NCBI GenBank assembly: GCA_003598085.1
Contig: QZKU01000115.1
Location: 24,267-88,266, forward strand
Length of the DNA stretch: 64,000 nt
Direction: 5' to 3'
From: Candidatus Abyssobacteria bacterium SURF_5
GTDB taxonomy: Bacteria; Abyssobacteria; SURF-5
The translations under genes were made by a program, and so were the position numbers. The notes below the pieces were generated by a model. That model was not told where the DNA came from. It saw only the letters and a list, made by a program, of their open reading frames with translations, and searched no databases. Shown piece after piece: positions 35,686-45,194 of this stretch; position 1 is the first letter of the stretch; every line of letters starts with the position of its first letter.

Positions 35686-37815
35686 CTACTTTTTCAGGGA
35701 CTGTGCGAAGGCGTGTGCGCTCGTATTCCAGGTATCGCGCTGCAGATACTCGTCAAAAACCCTCACCGCTTTGGCTGGATCTCCCTGCTCCTTGTAAACA
35801 AGCGCAAGATAGGCATACGCCTCGATGTTCCTGTCGGAGAATCGAATCGCCTGCTCCAGCGCTTTCTCTGCTTCCGAATACATTTTTCTGCGCAGATACA
35901 AATACCCGATATTGGAGCGACACTTGGAGAATTTCTGCCGGGCGGCGGCATCATGGTAGAAATGGGGGTTGTCAAAAAGATTTGACTCCAGGGTCTGCCA
36001 GTACTGTCGATCAGAGGCTATAAGCTGTGGAGAGAGGCGCTCAATCTTGGAAGCCTTCAATTCCATCAGCAATCCTGAGGGAACGGCGTAGTCGGCAATC
36101 CAATCAATCGGAAGCCCTTGATCGTAATACACCGGCCTCTCTGAGGCGAGTTTGCGATACAGCTTGAGCAGCAGGTAGGCGTTCAGCCGTCCCACCTTTC
36201 CGGCTCCATAGATGCCGTCGCTAGTATTCGGTGCGGCGCCATACTGTGAAAAAGCTTCTGCATAATCCTGTTCCGTCAAAAACGGCATTTCGGGAGCGTT
36301 GCGGCCAGCCTCGGTCCTGTACGAAAAATCGGAAAGCTTATTGACGCTGAGAATGGTTATATCGGGCCTCCTGCCCTGCACCCATTTGATGTACATCGGT
36401 ATGGCGTAAGCGGAATCAGTTCCTGCAAACAGGACTGTATCCGCGCGAAGACCGTTCACCAGCAACTGGCCATATCTTCTTCCAAAATCGTGTCCGCGCA
36501 GGCTTGCCGTGCGATAGTTGCCGATAGCGGCGCTGATCGGCAACAAGAGCCAAAGCGCCGCCAGCAGAACGGCCGGGAATGCATGCCGCCGCATCGTGCG
36601 CGACGCCCGTAGCGCCAGAAGATTTACCGCGCCAATCCCATATGCTATCCAGATGGAAGCGAATATCCAGGGCGGCAGAAAATATATCCGCAGAAGGTCT
36701 TGAGCGTTCAGATCGAGTTCGGTATTTGCAACGACAACGAGAAGGATGCCGGTGCAGGCGAATGCGGCCAGCGTGAAAACAAGCCATTTCCTTCCCTCTG
36801 CCCCGGCAAATCCAAGGGTGATGAGCGCGGGCACGATGAGAACAAGCGGGAGCGTCTCGCTGGCGCTCGCGGTGAAAAAGAATTTGAGCTGGCCGGTGAC
36901 CACCTCAAGCGGCCGCATCATGTCGAGGCTTCGATATTGTTTTCGCAGCATGTGGAACCAGAACGCATCCCAATTTGCGGGATTGCCCCAATTGATGGGC
37001 GGATTTGCTGCAGCCCGAATCGGCAGGTACAGATATATCGAGAGCCCGAGCAGGAACAGAACCAGACAACCCGCCAGTACGCGCGGCGACAGCGCGGCCT
37101 TCGGCTTGACGAGCACAACGTACAGCGCAACGGGAGGGCCGAGCAATGCGAGGGTCTGATGATTTCCCAGGCCCAGCCCGAAGAGGAGTGCGATCAGGAA
37201 AAGCAGTCCGATCTTCTGTGGAAGTGTGCTCCAGAGAACGACGAGCAGGAGAATCAGGCAGATAATGAAATTATTCAGAGCATAAACTTCGGCGGATAGC
37301 GACTGCTGCCAATACGTAGGTGAAAATGCGAAACAAAGAGCGGCCGCAGCCGATGCGGACCCGGTCAATATGCCGCCGATGGGAGATTCGACCAGATCGC
37401 GCGGCACAATTCGCGCGCTTACGTGCGGAAGCGTTTTGATGATTACCAGGGCCAGAAGCCCCGCCGCGGCGGAATTGAAAAGAGCCGACATCAAGTTAAA
37501 GCGGTAAGCGACGCTTCCGATCGGTAGCAGCGAAAACAGTTTCCCAACCAGCAGATATAGGGGATACCCCGGCGGGTGCGCCACTCCGAGATGGACCGCC
37601 GCCGTTATGAGCTCTCCCGAATCGCCGAATGTAATGGCCGGTGCGAGCGAGAAAATGTATACGAATGCCGCGCCCCCGAAAGAGAGAAGCGCAAACAACA
37701 GTTCGAACGGGCGAAAAAGCGCCGCGACCTCTACAGGGAAAAGCGGGCGATCGAGGAACGGCGGAGTTATCCGCTTCACGCGGCGCTCTATTTTCTGAAT
37801 GGGGGGAATTTCCAC
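35686..37815 (-). CDS. DUF2723 (TMEM260-like) membrane protein with TPR tail
   Basis: A 709-residue protein. The DUF2723 region opens with SLAPAITFGDSGELITAA and GVAHPPGYPLYLLVGKLF, followed by about ten membrane helices up to residue about 420. A periplasmic part and at least two TPR-like units follow near the end (NIGYLYLRRKMYSEAEKALE and the next repeat). Relatives, including human TMEM260, are GT-C O-mannosyltransferases. A GTG start is used and overlaps the end of the radical SAM gene by 28 bases. It is the last gene of the glycan cluster. Confidence 0.82.
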   Translation of the reverse strand: MEIPPIQKIERRVKRITPPFLDRPLFPVEVAALFRPFELLFALLSFGGAAFVYIFSLAPAITFGDSGELITAAVHLGVAHPPGYPLYLLVGKLFSLLPIGSVAYRFNLMSALFNSAAAGLLALVIIKTLPHVSARIVPRDLVESPIGGILTGSASAAAALCFAFSPTYWQQSLSAEVYALNNFIICLILLLVVLWSTLPQKIGLLFLIALLFGLGLGNHQTLALLGPPVALYVVLVKPKAALSPRVLAGCLVLFLLGLSIYLYLPIRAAANPPINWGNPANWDAFWFHMLRKQYRSLDMMRPLEVVTGQLKFFFTASASETLPLVLIVPALITLGFAGAEGRKWLVFTLAAFACTGILLVVVANTELDLNAQDLLRIYFLPPWIFASIWIAYGIGAVNLLALRASRTMRRHAFPAVLLAALWLLLPISAAIGNYRTASLRGHDFGRRYGQLLVNGLRADTVLFAGTDSAYAIPMYIKWVQGRRPDITILSVNKLSDFSYRTEAGRNAPEMPFLTEQDYAEAFSQYGAAPNTSDGIYGAGKVGRLNAYLLLKLYRKLASERPVYYDQGLPIDWIADYAVPSGLLMELKASKIERLSPQLIASDRQYWQTLESNLFDNPHFYHDAAARQKFSKCRSNIGYLYLRRKMYSEAEKALEQAIRFSDRNIEAYAYLALVYKEQGDPAKAVRVFDEYLQRDTWNTSAHAFAQSLKK

Positions 37816-39251
37816 AGGCTTCGCCTAAAGTTGTACCACATGTCCTTGTGAAATGGCATCTGGATCAGGCGCGGAAGTATGAAAAACAGGTGAAACGACT
37901 GCAATAGTAGTTTGTGCAGGTTGCGCCGCAGCAGCATTTCGATGACGCGCGGCTTCACAAACGGAATGAGCGTGAAAAGCGTCTGCACTTGCGCCAGCGG
38001 ACGAACGTCCTTCACGGAGCCGCCGCGGAAATAGTTGCGCTCACCCCCTTCTTCGATCGCTTCGATGTCGCCCGCCGTAAGAAGGCCTTCTCGGAGGGCG
38101 ATATCGATGATCTGCGTGCCGGGATAGTAACGCATCCAGAAGCAGTTGATATGGTCCGGCCTGACCCGCGCATACTGGCGAACGGCATCAACATAATCCT
38201 GCTGTTGATGGAGCGGAAGCCCGAAGATATGATCCACGTCGAGATAAATTCCCGCGCTTTTCACCGCCTCACACGCCCGCATTACCTGTTCATTCGTCTC
38301 GTTCCGATGGCATACTTTTCGCTTCAATTCTTCGTTCCAGGTCTGGATCCCGATTTGGATCCGTTTGCACCCTGCGTCGGCGAGAAGAAAAGCCACCTCG
38401 GCGTCGACGTTTTTCGCGCTTCCGATGCAGCGGAATATGACGCCGATCTCCTCCTTGTAGATTTTGAGGAAATCGGCCAGCCATTTCTTATCGCTCAGGA
38501 AATCGTCGTCAACGAAGAAGACCATTTTAAACGGGTACCGCCTGCGGCCCTGGACAAGTTCCTCGATCACATTCTGCGGGGAACGCTTTCGCAGAAACTT
38601 TCTGCCCCCGTACAGGCGGTGAAGGATATTGTTGCAGCAATAGGTGCAGGCAAACGGACATCCCCGGCTGGTAAGGACGTAGTAGATCTCGTCGTAGATC
38701 GGCACTTGCTTGCTGAAGATGCCCTTGTCGGGGAACGGAAGCGAGTTTATATCTTCGATCGGGGGACGCGGCGGATTCTGAATGATGGTTCCATTTGCTT
38801 TCGACCAGAGATTGGCGATCTCCGATACGCTTTTTCCGTCTCGCAGCGCATTCACCAGATCGAGCAGCGCGTATTCGCCTTCGCCTACTACTACGTAATC
38901 GACGAAGGGCTTCTGAATCACTCTTGTCGGCAGCGCTGTGGTGTGGATGCCGCCGAAAACAGTCGGCACGTCGCTCAGCTTTTTCAGCTCTTCCGCCACC
39001 GCGCACATCCACTGGTAATAATCGGTGACCACCGAGAAGGCGACAAGGTCGGGCTTCTGTGCCAGGATGCGCCGGGCTGTTCTTGCCGGTCGATTCGCGT
39101 ATTTATAGACGGCAGGTATGTAGAGATAGTTTGTGTCGAAAAGAAAGGATTCGAAGACAAGCGACGTCTCGTGGCCGTGCTGCTTGAGGACGGCCGAGAG
39201 GTATTCAATGGCGAGCGATTCAGCTTCTTTGTATACGAAGACAACTTTCAT
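37788..39251 (-). CDS. B12-binding-domain radical SAM protein (1)
   Basis: A 487-residue protein with an N-terminal cobalamin-binding Rossmann fold (residues 1-135, FGGIHTTALP) and a radical SAM barrel with the 4Fe-4S motif SRGCPFACTYCCN. No DxHxxG histidine is visible, so any cobalamin would bind base-off. Family members methylate or rearrange lipids, antibiotics and other unreactive carbons. It lies 12 bases after a membrane glycosyltransferase in the glycan cluster, suggesting a lipid or glycan substrate, though no specific reaction can be assigned. Confidence 0.88.
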   Translation of the reverse strand: MKVVFVYKEAESLAIEYLSAVLKQHGHETSLVFESFLFDTNYLYIPAVYKYANRPARTARRILAQKPDLVAFSVVTDYYQWMCAVAEELKKLSDVPTVFGGIHTTALPTRVIQKPFVDYVVVGEGEYALLDLVNALRDGKSVSEIANLWSKANGTIIQNPPRPPIEDINSLPFPDKGIFSKQVPIYDEIYYVLTSRGCPFACTYCCNNILHRLYGGRKFLRKRSPQNVIEELVQGRRRYPFKMVFFVDDDFLSDKKWLADFLKIYKEEIGVIFRCIGSAKNVDAEVAFLLADAGCKRIQIGIQTWNEELKRKVCHRNETNEQVMRACEAVKSAGIYLDVDHIFGLPLHQQQDYVDAVRQYARVRPDHINCFWMRYYPGTQIIDIALREGLLTAGDIEAIEEGGERNYFRGGSVKDVRPLAQVQTLFTLIPFVKPRVIEMLLRRNLHKLLLQSFHLFFILPRLIQMPFHKDMWYNFRRSLWKFPPFRK

Positions 39252-39263
39252 CGGCGTCCGCGG

Positions 39264-40340
39264 TTAATTCACCTTCTCCCATTGTGCGGATGCCCGTACC
39301 CTGGCCGTCAGCACGTCGTACCAGCCGAGGACGATTCCCATCTGCTGGATAAGCGGAAAATATTGACCCGTAAGAATGATCGCGGGTAACGAAATTATGC
39401 CGCCCGCAACCGCCAGCTTCCAATCCCACCAGAAAACAAAGGAGACGACGTAGAGAAAAATCAGCGGAGAGAAGACCGCAAACATCCGGCGAATAGGAAA
39501 GATGAGCAGCCCGAAACCGCCGTAGCGGGGATTGAACAGCATGTGAATGTAATTGAAAAGAACCGGAATGGTGAGCGCCACTCGCCGGCGAATCTGTCTT
39601 ATCTCCGCTCGAAGCGTTTGAGGACCGGTCTCGTATACGATCGATTGATCGTCGATGACGGAACGGAACCCCTGCGAGCGCAGCCGGAAGGTTATCTCGA
39701 GGTCGTCGACCACAACGTCCGGCGGCAGGGCGGGCAGAACGCCCTTTCGAAAAGCCATCAGCTTGCCGTCCAAACTGATGCAGGAATCAAGCCTCCCCTC
39801 GAGCGTGCGCAGCTCCCAATCGGCGGCATGATATTTCATCTTGCTCCGTCCGAAGAAAGAGCGGGTATCTTCCACGATGGCCTTTCCTCCAACGGCGCCA
39901 ATGAGGTCGTGCGAAAAGCAGGTGACCAGCGATTTGATCGCATCCGGCTTGAGCAGGGTATCGGCATCGGTGACGACAACGATGTCGGAAGCGGCTTGCC
40001 TGATGCCGGTATTAATTGCATTAACTTTTCCGCGCGGCGATTGAAACACCTCGACGGGATATGTCGACGCTATCGAATGCGTCCGATCCGTGGAGGCGTT
40101 GTCCACAATTATGATCTGAAGCTTTTCGGACGGATAAACGAGGGCGCGAAGGTCCTTGATCTTCCGCGCGATGTTCCTTTCTTCATTGAATGCCGGCACC
40201 ACGATTGTGACCGGAGGCTCCTGTTGCACCCTCTGGATTTTCCTGTTGCGCACGAGATATCTCATCAGGAAGCGGTAACCGAAAAACAGAAAGCCTATAT
40301 AGAAGAGGAACAAAAAGAAAATGACGGTTGCCACATTCAT
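39264..40340 (-). CDS. Membrane glycosyltransferase family 2 (processive type)
   Basis: A 358-residue protein with one N-terminal helix (residues 5-27), a GT-A domain (TIVVPAFNEERNI, VVTDADTL, VVDDLEITFRLRSQG) and two to three C-terminal helices. The pattern DxD, then DD(L/M)E, then RRR resembles poly-N-acetylglucosamine and hyaluronan-type synthases that polymerise and export a chain. The chain sugar is unknown. It sits between two radical SAM genes. Confidence 0.87.
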   Translation of the reverse strand: MNVATVIFFLFLFYIGFLFFGYRFLMRYLVRNRKIQRVQQEPPVTIVVPAFNEERNIARKIKDLRALVYPSEKLQIIIVDNASTDRTHSIASTYPVEVFQSPRGKVNAINTGIRQAASDIVVVTDADTLLKPDAIKSLVTCFSHDLIGAVGGKAIVEDTRSFFGRSKMKYHAADWELRTLEGRLDSCISLDGKLMAFRKGVLPALPPDVVVDDLEITFRLRSQGFRSVIDDQSIVYETGPQTLRAEIRQIRRRVALTIPVLFNYIHMLFNPRYGGFGLLIFPIRRMFAVFSPLIFLYVVSFVFWWDWKLAVAGGIISLPAIILTGQYFPLIQQMGIVLGWYDVLTARVRASAQWEKVN

Positions 40341-40359
40341 ATGTTTTGATTGTTCCGGT

Positions 40360-41436
40360 TCAACCGGCCGCCACGCGCCGGGCCAGCGTCCGGACTACGC
40401 TCGCAGGTCGAAACAGCACATTCAGCGTTTGATAGCATGAATGATAACAGTAGCATTTTCCGCTGGAAACCCGCTGCCGCGCCTCTTTCGAGGCTTTGCT
40501 CGCGCAGAGCCGGCCATAGTCATAGTCGAACTCGCGGAATAAGCCGAAGGGCTCGAGCATTTCGCACAGCGACGCCTCGCCCGACGCTCCGAGCACGAGC
40601 GTCATCGAGTCGGCGACACAGGGAATCACCTGCCGCCTCTCCCGGCGGATGCGCAGGAACTCGTCATAGTATCCCTGCATGATAATGTCGTAGACCGATT
40701 TCATCAGGGAGTGGTGCTTGCGCAGGCGCTCGAAGCCGCCGTAAAATCGCAAGACCTCTTTGATTTTCCGGATGAGCGGAACCAATTCCTCATCGGGCGG
40801 AAGGGCGAGCGATGCGTCCGCAGGTTTGCCGCGGATGAAATCGAAAGTGTGCAGGTCGGGCCGCAGCTTCTTGACGTGGTCGCGGATTTCATCAAAATGC
40901 AGATAATTGTCGGAACTGAGCACCGTATGGAATTTGATTGACAGGTTCGGCAACTCGTCTCGCAGCGGAGAAACGCGCCCCCACGTCTCCATCAATGAAT
41001 CGAAATTATTCGGGGTCCCGCGCATGCGGTCGTGCTCGGCGCCGATGCCATCGATCGAGAGGACGAGGTTGACCGTCGCCTCGCTCGCGGTAGAACAGAT
41101 TTTCTTGATCATCGACTCGATTCTCTCGGGCAACAGCGCGTTTGTCGGAAGCGTGATGTGTCGAATGTCGCTGTTTCGATAGAACAGCGAAACCGTTTCC
41201 GGAAGGTCTTCCCTCAGGAACGGCTCGCCGCCCGAAAGCAGAAGCCACGGAAAGGGGGGCATCGAATGGATTATTTTCTCCAGCTCAATCAGGTTCAATT
41301 CCGGATCGTCGGTAAGGGTCCTCTTCCAACTGAAGCATGAGCGGCAGCGGGCATTACATCGGCGCGTGACGTGGTAGATAACTTGAAATAATTCGCGCTT
41401 CTGAATCAGCGTGATATAATCGTGCAAAGCGCTCAT
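40360..41436 (-). CDS. Radical SAM protein with C-terminal cysteine cluster
   Basis: A 358-residue protein. The SAM cluster motif is TRRCNARCRSCFSWKR at residue about 25, followed by LLSGGEPFLREDLPE as expected. Near the C-terminus CEMLEPFG and KCYCYHSC look like an auxiliary-cluster (SPASM/twitch-like) region. There is no B12 domain. The ATG at 41436 overlaps the previous gene's stop as ATGA; the longer upstream frame runs inside that gene. SPASM-type proteins modify peptides, sugars (dehydrogenases) or lipids; the target here is unknown. Confidence 0.87.
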   Translation of the reverse strand: MSALHDYITLIQKRELFQVIYHVTRRCNARCRSCFSWKRTLTDDPELNLIELEKIIHSMPPFPWLLLSGGEPFLREDLPETVSLFYRNSDIRHITLPTNALLPERIESMIKKICSTASEATVNLVLSIDGIGAEHDRMRGTPNNFDSLMETWGRVSPLRDELPNLSIKFHTVLSSDNYLHFDEIRDHVKKLRPDLHTFDFIRGKPADASLALPPDEELVPLIRKIKEVLRFYGGFERLRKHHSLMKSVYDIIMQGYYDEFLRIRRERRQVIPCVADSMTLVLGASGEASLCEMLEPFGLFREFDYDYGRLCASKASKEARQRVSSGKCYCYHSCYQTLNVLFRPASVVRTLARRVAAG

Positions 41437-42170
41437 CTGTTGTCCACCATGTACTTGAATTTCAGCGCCCACACCCGCCAAATCGCTTCCCAAACGATGC
41501 CGTAGGTGATCTTCGACTCGCCGATCGTTCGATCCACGAACACGATCGGGACCTCTTTCACGCGAAACCCTTTCTTCCAGGCTTTGTAGCTCATCTCGAT
41601 TTGGAAGGAATATCCGTTGGAATGGAAGCTGTCCAGATCGATTTGCTCGAGCAGTGAGCGGCGGAAACATTTGTAGCCGGCGGTCACATCCGTGAGGGGA
41701 AGGCCCGTAATGGTGCGCGCGTACCAGTTTCCGATTTTGCTGATGATAAGCCTGTTCAGCGGCCAGTTAACAATGCTGATCCCTTTCAGGTAACGGGAGC
41801 CTACCACCAGATCGGCTTCACGGATAACCTCGAGAAAATCCGGGAGGTACTTCGGGTCGTGCGAGAAATCGGCATCCATCTCAAAAACGTACTGGGCGTC
41901 TGTACTTTTCAGGGCATATTTGAAGCCGTCGATATAAGCTGAACCGAGTCCCATTCTCGCCGGACGGTGGAGCACATGCACCCGGCCGGTCTCGAGCGCG
42001 AATTGGTCGGCAAGCTCGCCGGTTCCATCGGATGATTTGTCATCTACGATGAGGATATGGTACTCTTCGCCCATCTCGAGTACCGCCGGAAGCAGCTTCT
42101 CGATGTTCTCGCGCTCGTTGAGAGTTGGTATGACGACGAGTGCCTTATTCGAGTTTGCCGGGCTGTTCAT
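41433..42170 (-). CDS. Dolichyl-phosphate mannosyltransferase-like GT2
   Basis: A 245-residue soluble GT2 of the DPM1 type, which loads a sugar onto polyprenyl phosphate. The N-terminus LVVIPTLNERENIEKLL, DDKSSDGTGELAD, VFEMDADFSHDPKYL and VGSRYLKG are the family's run of motifs. There is no C-terminal membrane segment. It overlaps both neighbours by four bases (ATGA). The product would be a donor for periplasmic GT-C enzymes such as those at 25649 and 35686 (inference). Confidence 0.9.
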   Translation of the reverse strand: MNSPANSNKALVVIPTLNERENIEKLLPAVLEMGEEYHILIVDDKSSDGTGELADQFALETGRVHVLHRPARMGLGSAYIDGFKYALKSTDAQYVFEMDADFSHDPKYLPDFLEVIREADLVVGSRYLKGISIVNWPLNRLIISKIGNWYARTITGLPLTDVTAGYKCFRRSLLEQIDLDSFHSNGYSFQIEMSYKAWKKGFRVKEVPIVFVDRTIGESKITYGIVWEAIWRVWALKFKYMVDNR

Positions 42171-43306
42171 CCGGTTGCCTTTTTCCTCTCTTTTCGGTTC
42201 GTTGCCGCGCGCTCAATTGTCATTTCGATCTTCTCGACCGCTCTATCCCACGTAAATTCTCTGGACCACTCCAGGCTCCGCATCCCCAGTTGCTTTCGCA
42301 GCCTCTCGTCCTTCAGCAGGCGAACTATGTGTTTCGCCATGGCTTCCGTATCGGAATGGGGGTAGAGGAATCCCGTTTCTCCATCGAGGACCGACTCGAC
42401 CAATCCGGGCACTGCCGCGGCAACAACCGGTGTCGCGCATGCATTCGCTTCCGTCACGGTAAGTCCCCATCCTTCCTTCGCCGAAGGATTCACCACGACC
42501 TGCGCCCGGCGGTACAGGTCCATTTTCTGATCGTTCGCGAGGAATCCGGCGAACTCGACGCAGCCGTTGAGGCCGAGGCGCCGAACCATGCGATGCAGTT
42601 CAGGCTCGTAGTTTCCGCTGCCGGCGATCACCAGTCTTGCATTAGGGACCTCTTCCAGCACCTTTTTCATCGCATGGAGAAGCAGATGCACGCCCTTGTA
42701 TTTTTTGAGTCTGGTGACGCAAACAACGAGCGGCGATTTGGATCGCACGGACTCGTCGGGCGTGTAATTCAAATGATCGACGCCGTTGTAAACCACCTCT
42801 ACGTCTTCAGCCTTCAATCCTTTTTGAACGAGCTCGTTTTTTGTGCTCTCGCTGACGGCGACAAAGGGGACGCCTCTATAAAAAAAGGGAATAAGGAATT
42901 CCGTAAAGTGCACGTAGAGCGCAGCCGGAAGAAGCGTATCGCCATAGATCGACGTTCCATGAAGATGGTGTACCATCACGAAGAGCGGCTGGCGGACGTA
43001 CAATGGAGTGTAAAAGGGAATCTTGCTGCAGTCCTCCACCACGATATCGACGGAGTTCTTGAATTCGCGCATATATACGACTGGAACCGTATAATTGAAT
43101 GTATACCGATTGCCGCGCCTCACTATCCGAATCCCGTCAATTTGCTCCTCTTCCGGGAAAGATCTGTTGTGGCGGCTGCACAAGAGAGTTACCCGGTGTT
43201 CCCGGCGCACAAGCCGTTTGAAAATCTCCTGGAAATTCACCTCTGCCCCGCCCATATCGGGATTCCTGATGTCTCTCCAATTGATGACAAGGATTCTGTA
43301 ACTCAT
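42167..43306 (-). CDS. Glycosyltransferase family 4 (1)
   Basis: A 379-residue GT-B enzyme. N-terminal domain: MGGAEVNFQEIFKRL. C-terminal donor domain: VTRLKKYKGVHLLLHAM, EGWGLTVTEANACATPVVA, with the E-x7-E pattern binding the nucleotide sugar. The ATG at 43306 (MSYRILVINWRDIRNP) fits the family start; upstream in-frame codons overlap the methyltransferase end region and look non-native. It has no clear ribosome site, so coupling to the upstream gene may drive translation. Confidence 0.9.
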   Translation of the reverse strand: MSYRILVINWRDIRNPDMGGAEVNFQEIFKRLVRREHRVTLLCSRHNRSFPEEEQIDGIRIVRRGNRYTFNYTVPVVYMREFKNSVDIVVEDCSKIPFYTPLYVRQPLFVMVHHLHGTSIYGDTLLPAALYVHFTEFLIPFFYRGVPFVAVSESTKNELVQKGLKAEDVEVVYNGVDHLNYTPDESVRSKSPLVVCVTRLKKYKGVHLLLHAMKKVLEEVPNARLVIAGSGNYEPELHRMVRRLGLNGCVEFAGFLANDQKMDLYRRAQVVVNPSAKEGWGLTVTEANACATPVVAAAVPGLVESVLDGETGFLYPHSDTEAMAKHIVRLLKDERLRKQLGMRSLEWSREFTWDRAVEKIEMTIERAATNRKERKKATG

Positions 43307-43340
43307 ATAGAAAGTTGATCTTAGAGCCGGATTAGTACCA

Positions 43341-43937
43341 TTATACCACATCTCGCCGGGCGATCGGGCCGACATCGAGCCTCTTCTTATCGACCCGGAG
43401 GATGAAACAGACTTCGCTCGCCGGCAGCCAGTGGCAAAAGAACATGTCGTAGATTGAAGGAAAGAGATTGATGAAAAAGCCGATCCACTTGAGCACTCTG
43501 AAGCTGGAAAATACAAACCAGCGTTTTTCCATTACCAGCGGAAATCCTGCGCCGTAATTGGTGGAATTGCGCACCAGTTTCCATTTTTCATATATTTTGG
43601 GTCTTCCTACGATCTTGGTGTATCCGTCAAACGTTCTCCATCCGAACGGGATTTTATGGTCCGGATCGCCAAACCATTTGGAAGAAGGAAAATAGCTGGC
43701 AAAAACACGCAGAGTGCCGCCGTCCCGCGTAATCCTGATTATCTCCATGACGGTCTTGTGAAAGCTGTTCAAGTGGGCGAGCACGTGGTTGCAGACAACC
43801 TCGTCAAAGGAATCATCCTTGAACGGGAACGGCGTATGGTTGAGATCGGCGATAACATCCACACCCTCGTACGGCACGATATCGAGGTTCACGTGGGTTT
43901 CAGTCGCCAGGCTCCCACACCCAATGTTTAATTTCAT
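43341..43937 (-). CDS. SAM-dependent methyltransferase, class I
   Basis: A 198-residue protein beginning MKLNIGCGSLATE (SAM loop), then NLDIVPYEGVDVIADL, DDSFDEVVCNHVLAH and DGGTLRVFASY, a methyltransferase type 11 layout. It may methylate a sugar hydroxyl or lipid in the glycan. It lies 42 bases after one GT4 gene and 34 before another. Confidence 0.85.
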   Translation of the reverse strand: MKLNIGCGSLATETHVNLDIVPYEGVDVIADLNHTPFPFKDDSFDEVVCNHVLAHLNSFHKTVMEIIRITRDGGTLRVFASYFPSSKWFGDPDHKIPFGWRTFDGYTKIVGRPKIYEKWKLVRNSTNYGAGFPLVMEKRWFVFSSFRVLKWIGFFINLFPSIYDMFFCHWLPASEVCFILRVDKKRLDVGPIARRDVV

Positions 43938-43979
43938 CTCGCTCCTTCAGTGCCGATATCGGTTTCCCGAGCAAGACAG

Positions 43980-45170
43980 TCAATTATTTTGAACGACCCA
44001 GCACTCGAACGTGCGCCCGAACGCTCTGTCGAAGATGCCGATCCAATCGAATTTCTTGCCGAGCTCGAGCGCGTTTTCGCGCATCGCGGAAATTTTTCCG
44101 GGCGATAACAAAAGATTTTCCAAAGCCGATCCTATTTCGTTCACGGCGGGTTCGACTGCGATTCCGGCGCCGCTCCTCTCGATCAGTTCGGCCACGGGCG
44201 GAACGCGCGAGATTACGACCGGCAGTCCCGCCGCGAGGTACAGCTTTACCTTGCCCGGATCGGCGAAGCGCTTGAATATGTTATCTCCATAAAGATAAGG
44301 GGCAACGGCTACGGCGCCTTCCGCAAGCAGAGCGGCCGCCTTTGCGCCGTCTTGAATGAAACCCAGGAACTCGACCGAATCGGCAACGCGCATTTCATGC
44401 GCCAGCGATTTAAGCGGTTCCATTTCCGGTCCGCTTCCGATCACCCTTAATCTGGCGTTCGGAATGCGTTTTCTTATTTTCGGCAGCGCCTCAATCACCA
44501 GGTTCAGGCCTTGCTCTCGCGCCAGGGTCCCGAGAAATACGATGAGGCCGTTGTCGCTCCCGTTTGGAGACGTTTTGGGCGATTCATCATACCAGTTGCC
44601 AAGCGGAACCTCGATTTGGGGAGCGGACCGCCCGGAATCAAAGCCATGTGCTTTCCGCGCGTCCTCCATCGCGGCTGAAACGTTCCAGACTGCGTCAGCA
44701 TCATAGCAGCACCAGCGGTCCAGCCTGCGATACAGCGACTGCATGAACGGGCGGCGAAACCTGTCGGGGGCATAATCGATCACGTAATAGACTACGCGAT
44801 CGACGACTCCGAGCCGCCTGAGCACAATTCCGGAGAAGGCGTTCAAATTATCCACGCCGAAGTAGAGATGAATTCGACGGCGCATCTTTTTCAGGTACCA
44901 GACGGTGAATATGATATCCTTCATTGCCATGAGCGGGAACGGGCCTCTGAAAAGAGGTGCGGAAATCTCTTTCCTGAGTTCGCCGTTCTCAAACATCGAG
45001 ATTTGTGTATTCAGAGGCACGTCGCGCGCATCTCTGAATGGGTGGCTGATGTACGTTACTGACTTCGCTTTTGGGAGCACATATCGCAGCAGTTCCTGTT
45101 CCGCTCCGCCTGTGGGAGTGTAGGTATGCTTCACAATCGCTATGTCCATTTGCGACAACCGGCCGTTCAT
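43980..45170 (-). CDS. Glycosyltransferase family 4 (2)
   Basis: A 396-residue GT-B enzyme with TYTPTGGAEQELLRYVLP near the N-terminus and a donor domain with VFLGTLAREQGLNLVIEALP and RLRVIGSGPEMEPLKSLA. The C-terminal region has LYLAAGLPVVISRVPPVAEL. The ATG at 45170 follows AAGGAA by 8 bases. The sugar and acceptor are unknown. It lies 24 bases after the second B12 radical SAM gene. Confidence 0.9.
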   Translation of the reverse strand: MNGRLSQMDIAIVKHTYTPTGGAEQELLRYVLPKAKSVTYISHPFRDARDVPLNTQISMFENGELRKEISAPLFRGPFPLMAMKDIIFTVWYLKKMRRRIHLYFGVDNLNAFSGIVLRRLGVVDRVVYYVIDYAPDRFRRPFMQSLYRRLDRWCCYDADAVWNVSAAMEDARKAHGFDSGRSAPQIEVPLGNWYDESPKTSPNGSDNGLIVFLGTLAREQGLNLVIEALPKIRKRIPNARLRVIGSGPEMEPLKSLAHEMRVADSVEFLGFIQDGAKAAALLAEGAVAVAPYLYGDNIFKRFADPGKVKLYLAAGLPVVISRVPPVAELIERSGAGIAVEPAVNEIGSALENLLLSPGKISAMRENALELGKKFDWIGIFDRAFGRTFECWVVQNN

Positions 45171-45194
45171 GCGAATTTCCTTTTGCCAACTGAA

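Noticed and set aside
37914..39389. A 491-codon plus-strand open frame
   Set aside because: Antisense to a radical SAM gene with intact motifs; composition is not protein-like.
41437..41670. N-terminal 78-residue extension of the radical SAM protein
   Set aside because: It overlaps the DPM1-like gene in another frame, and the ATGA junction gives a natural start at 41436.
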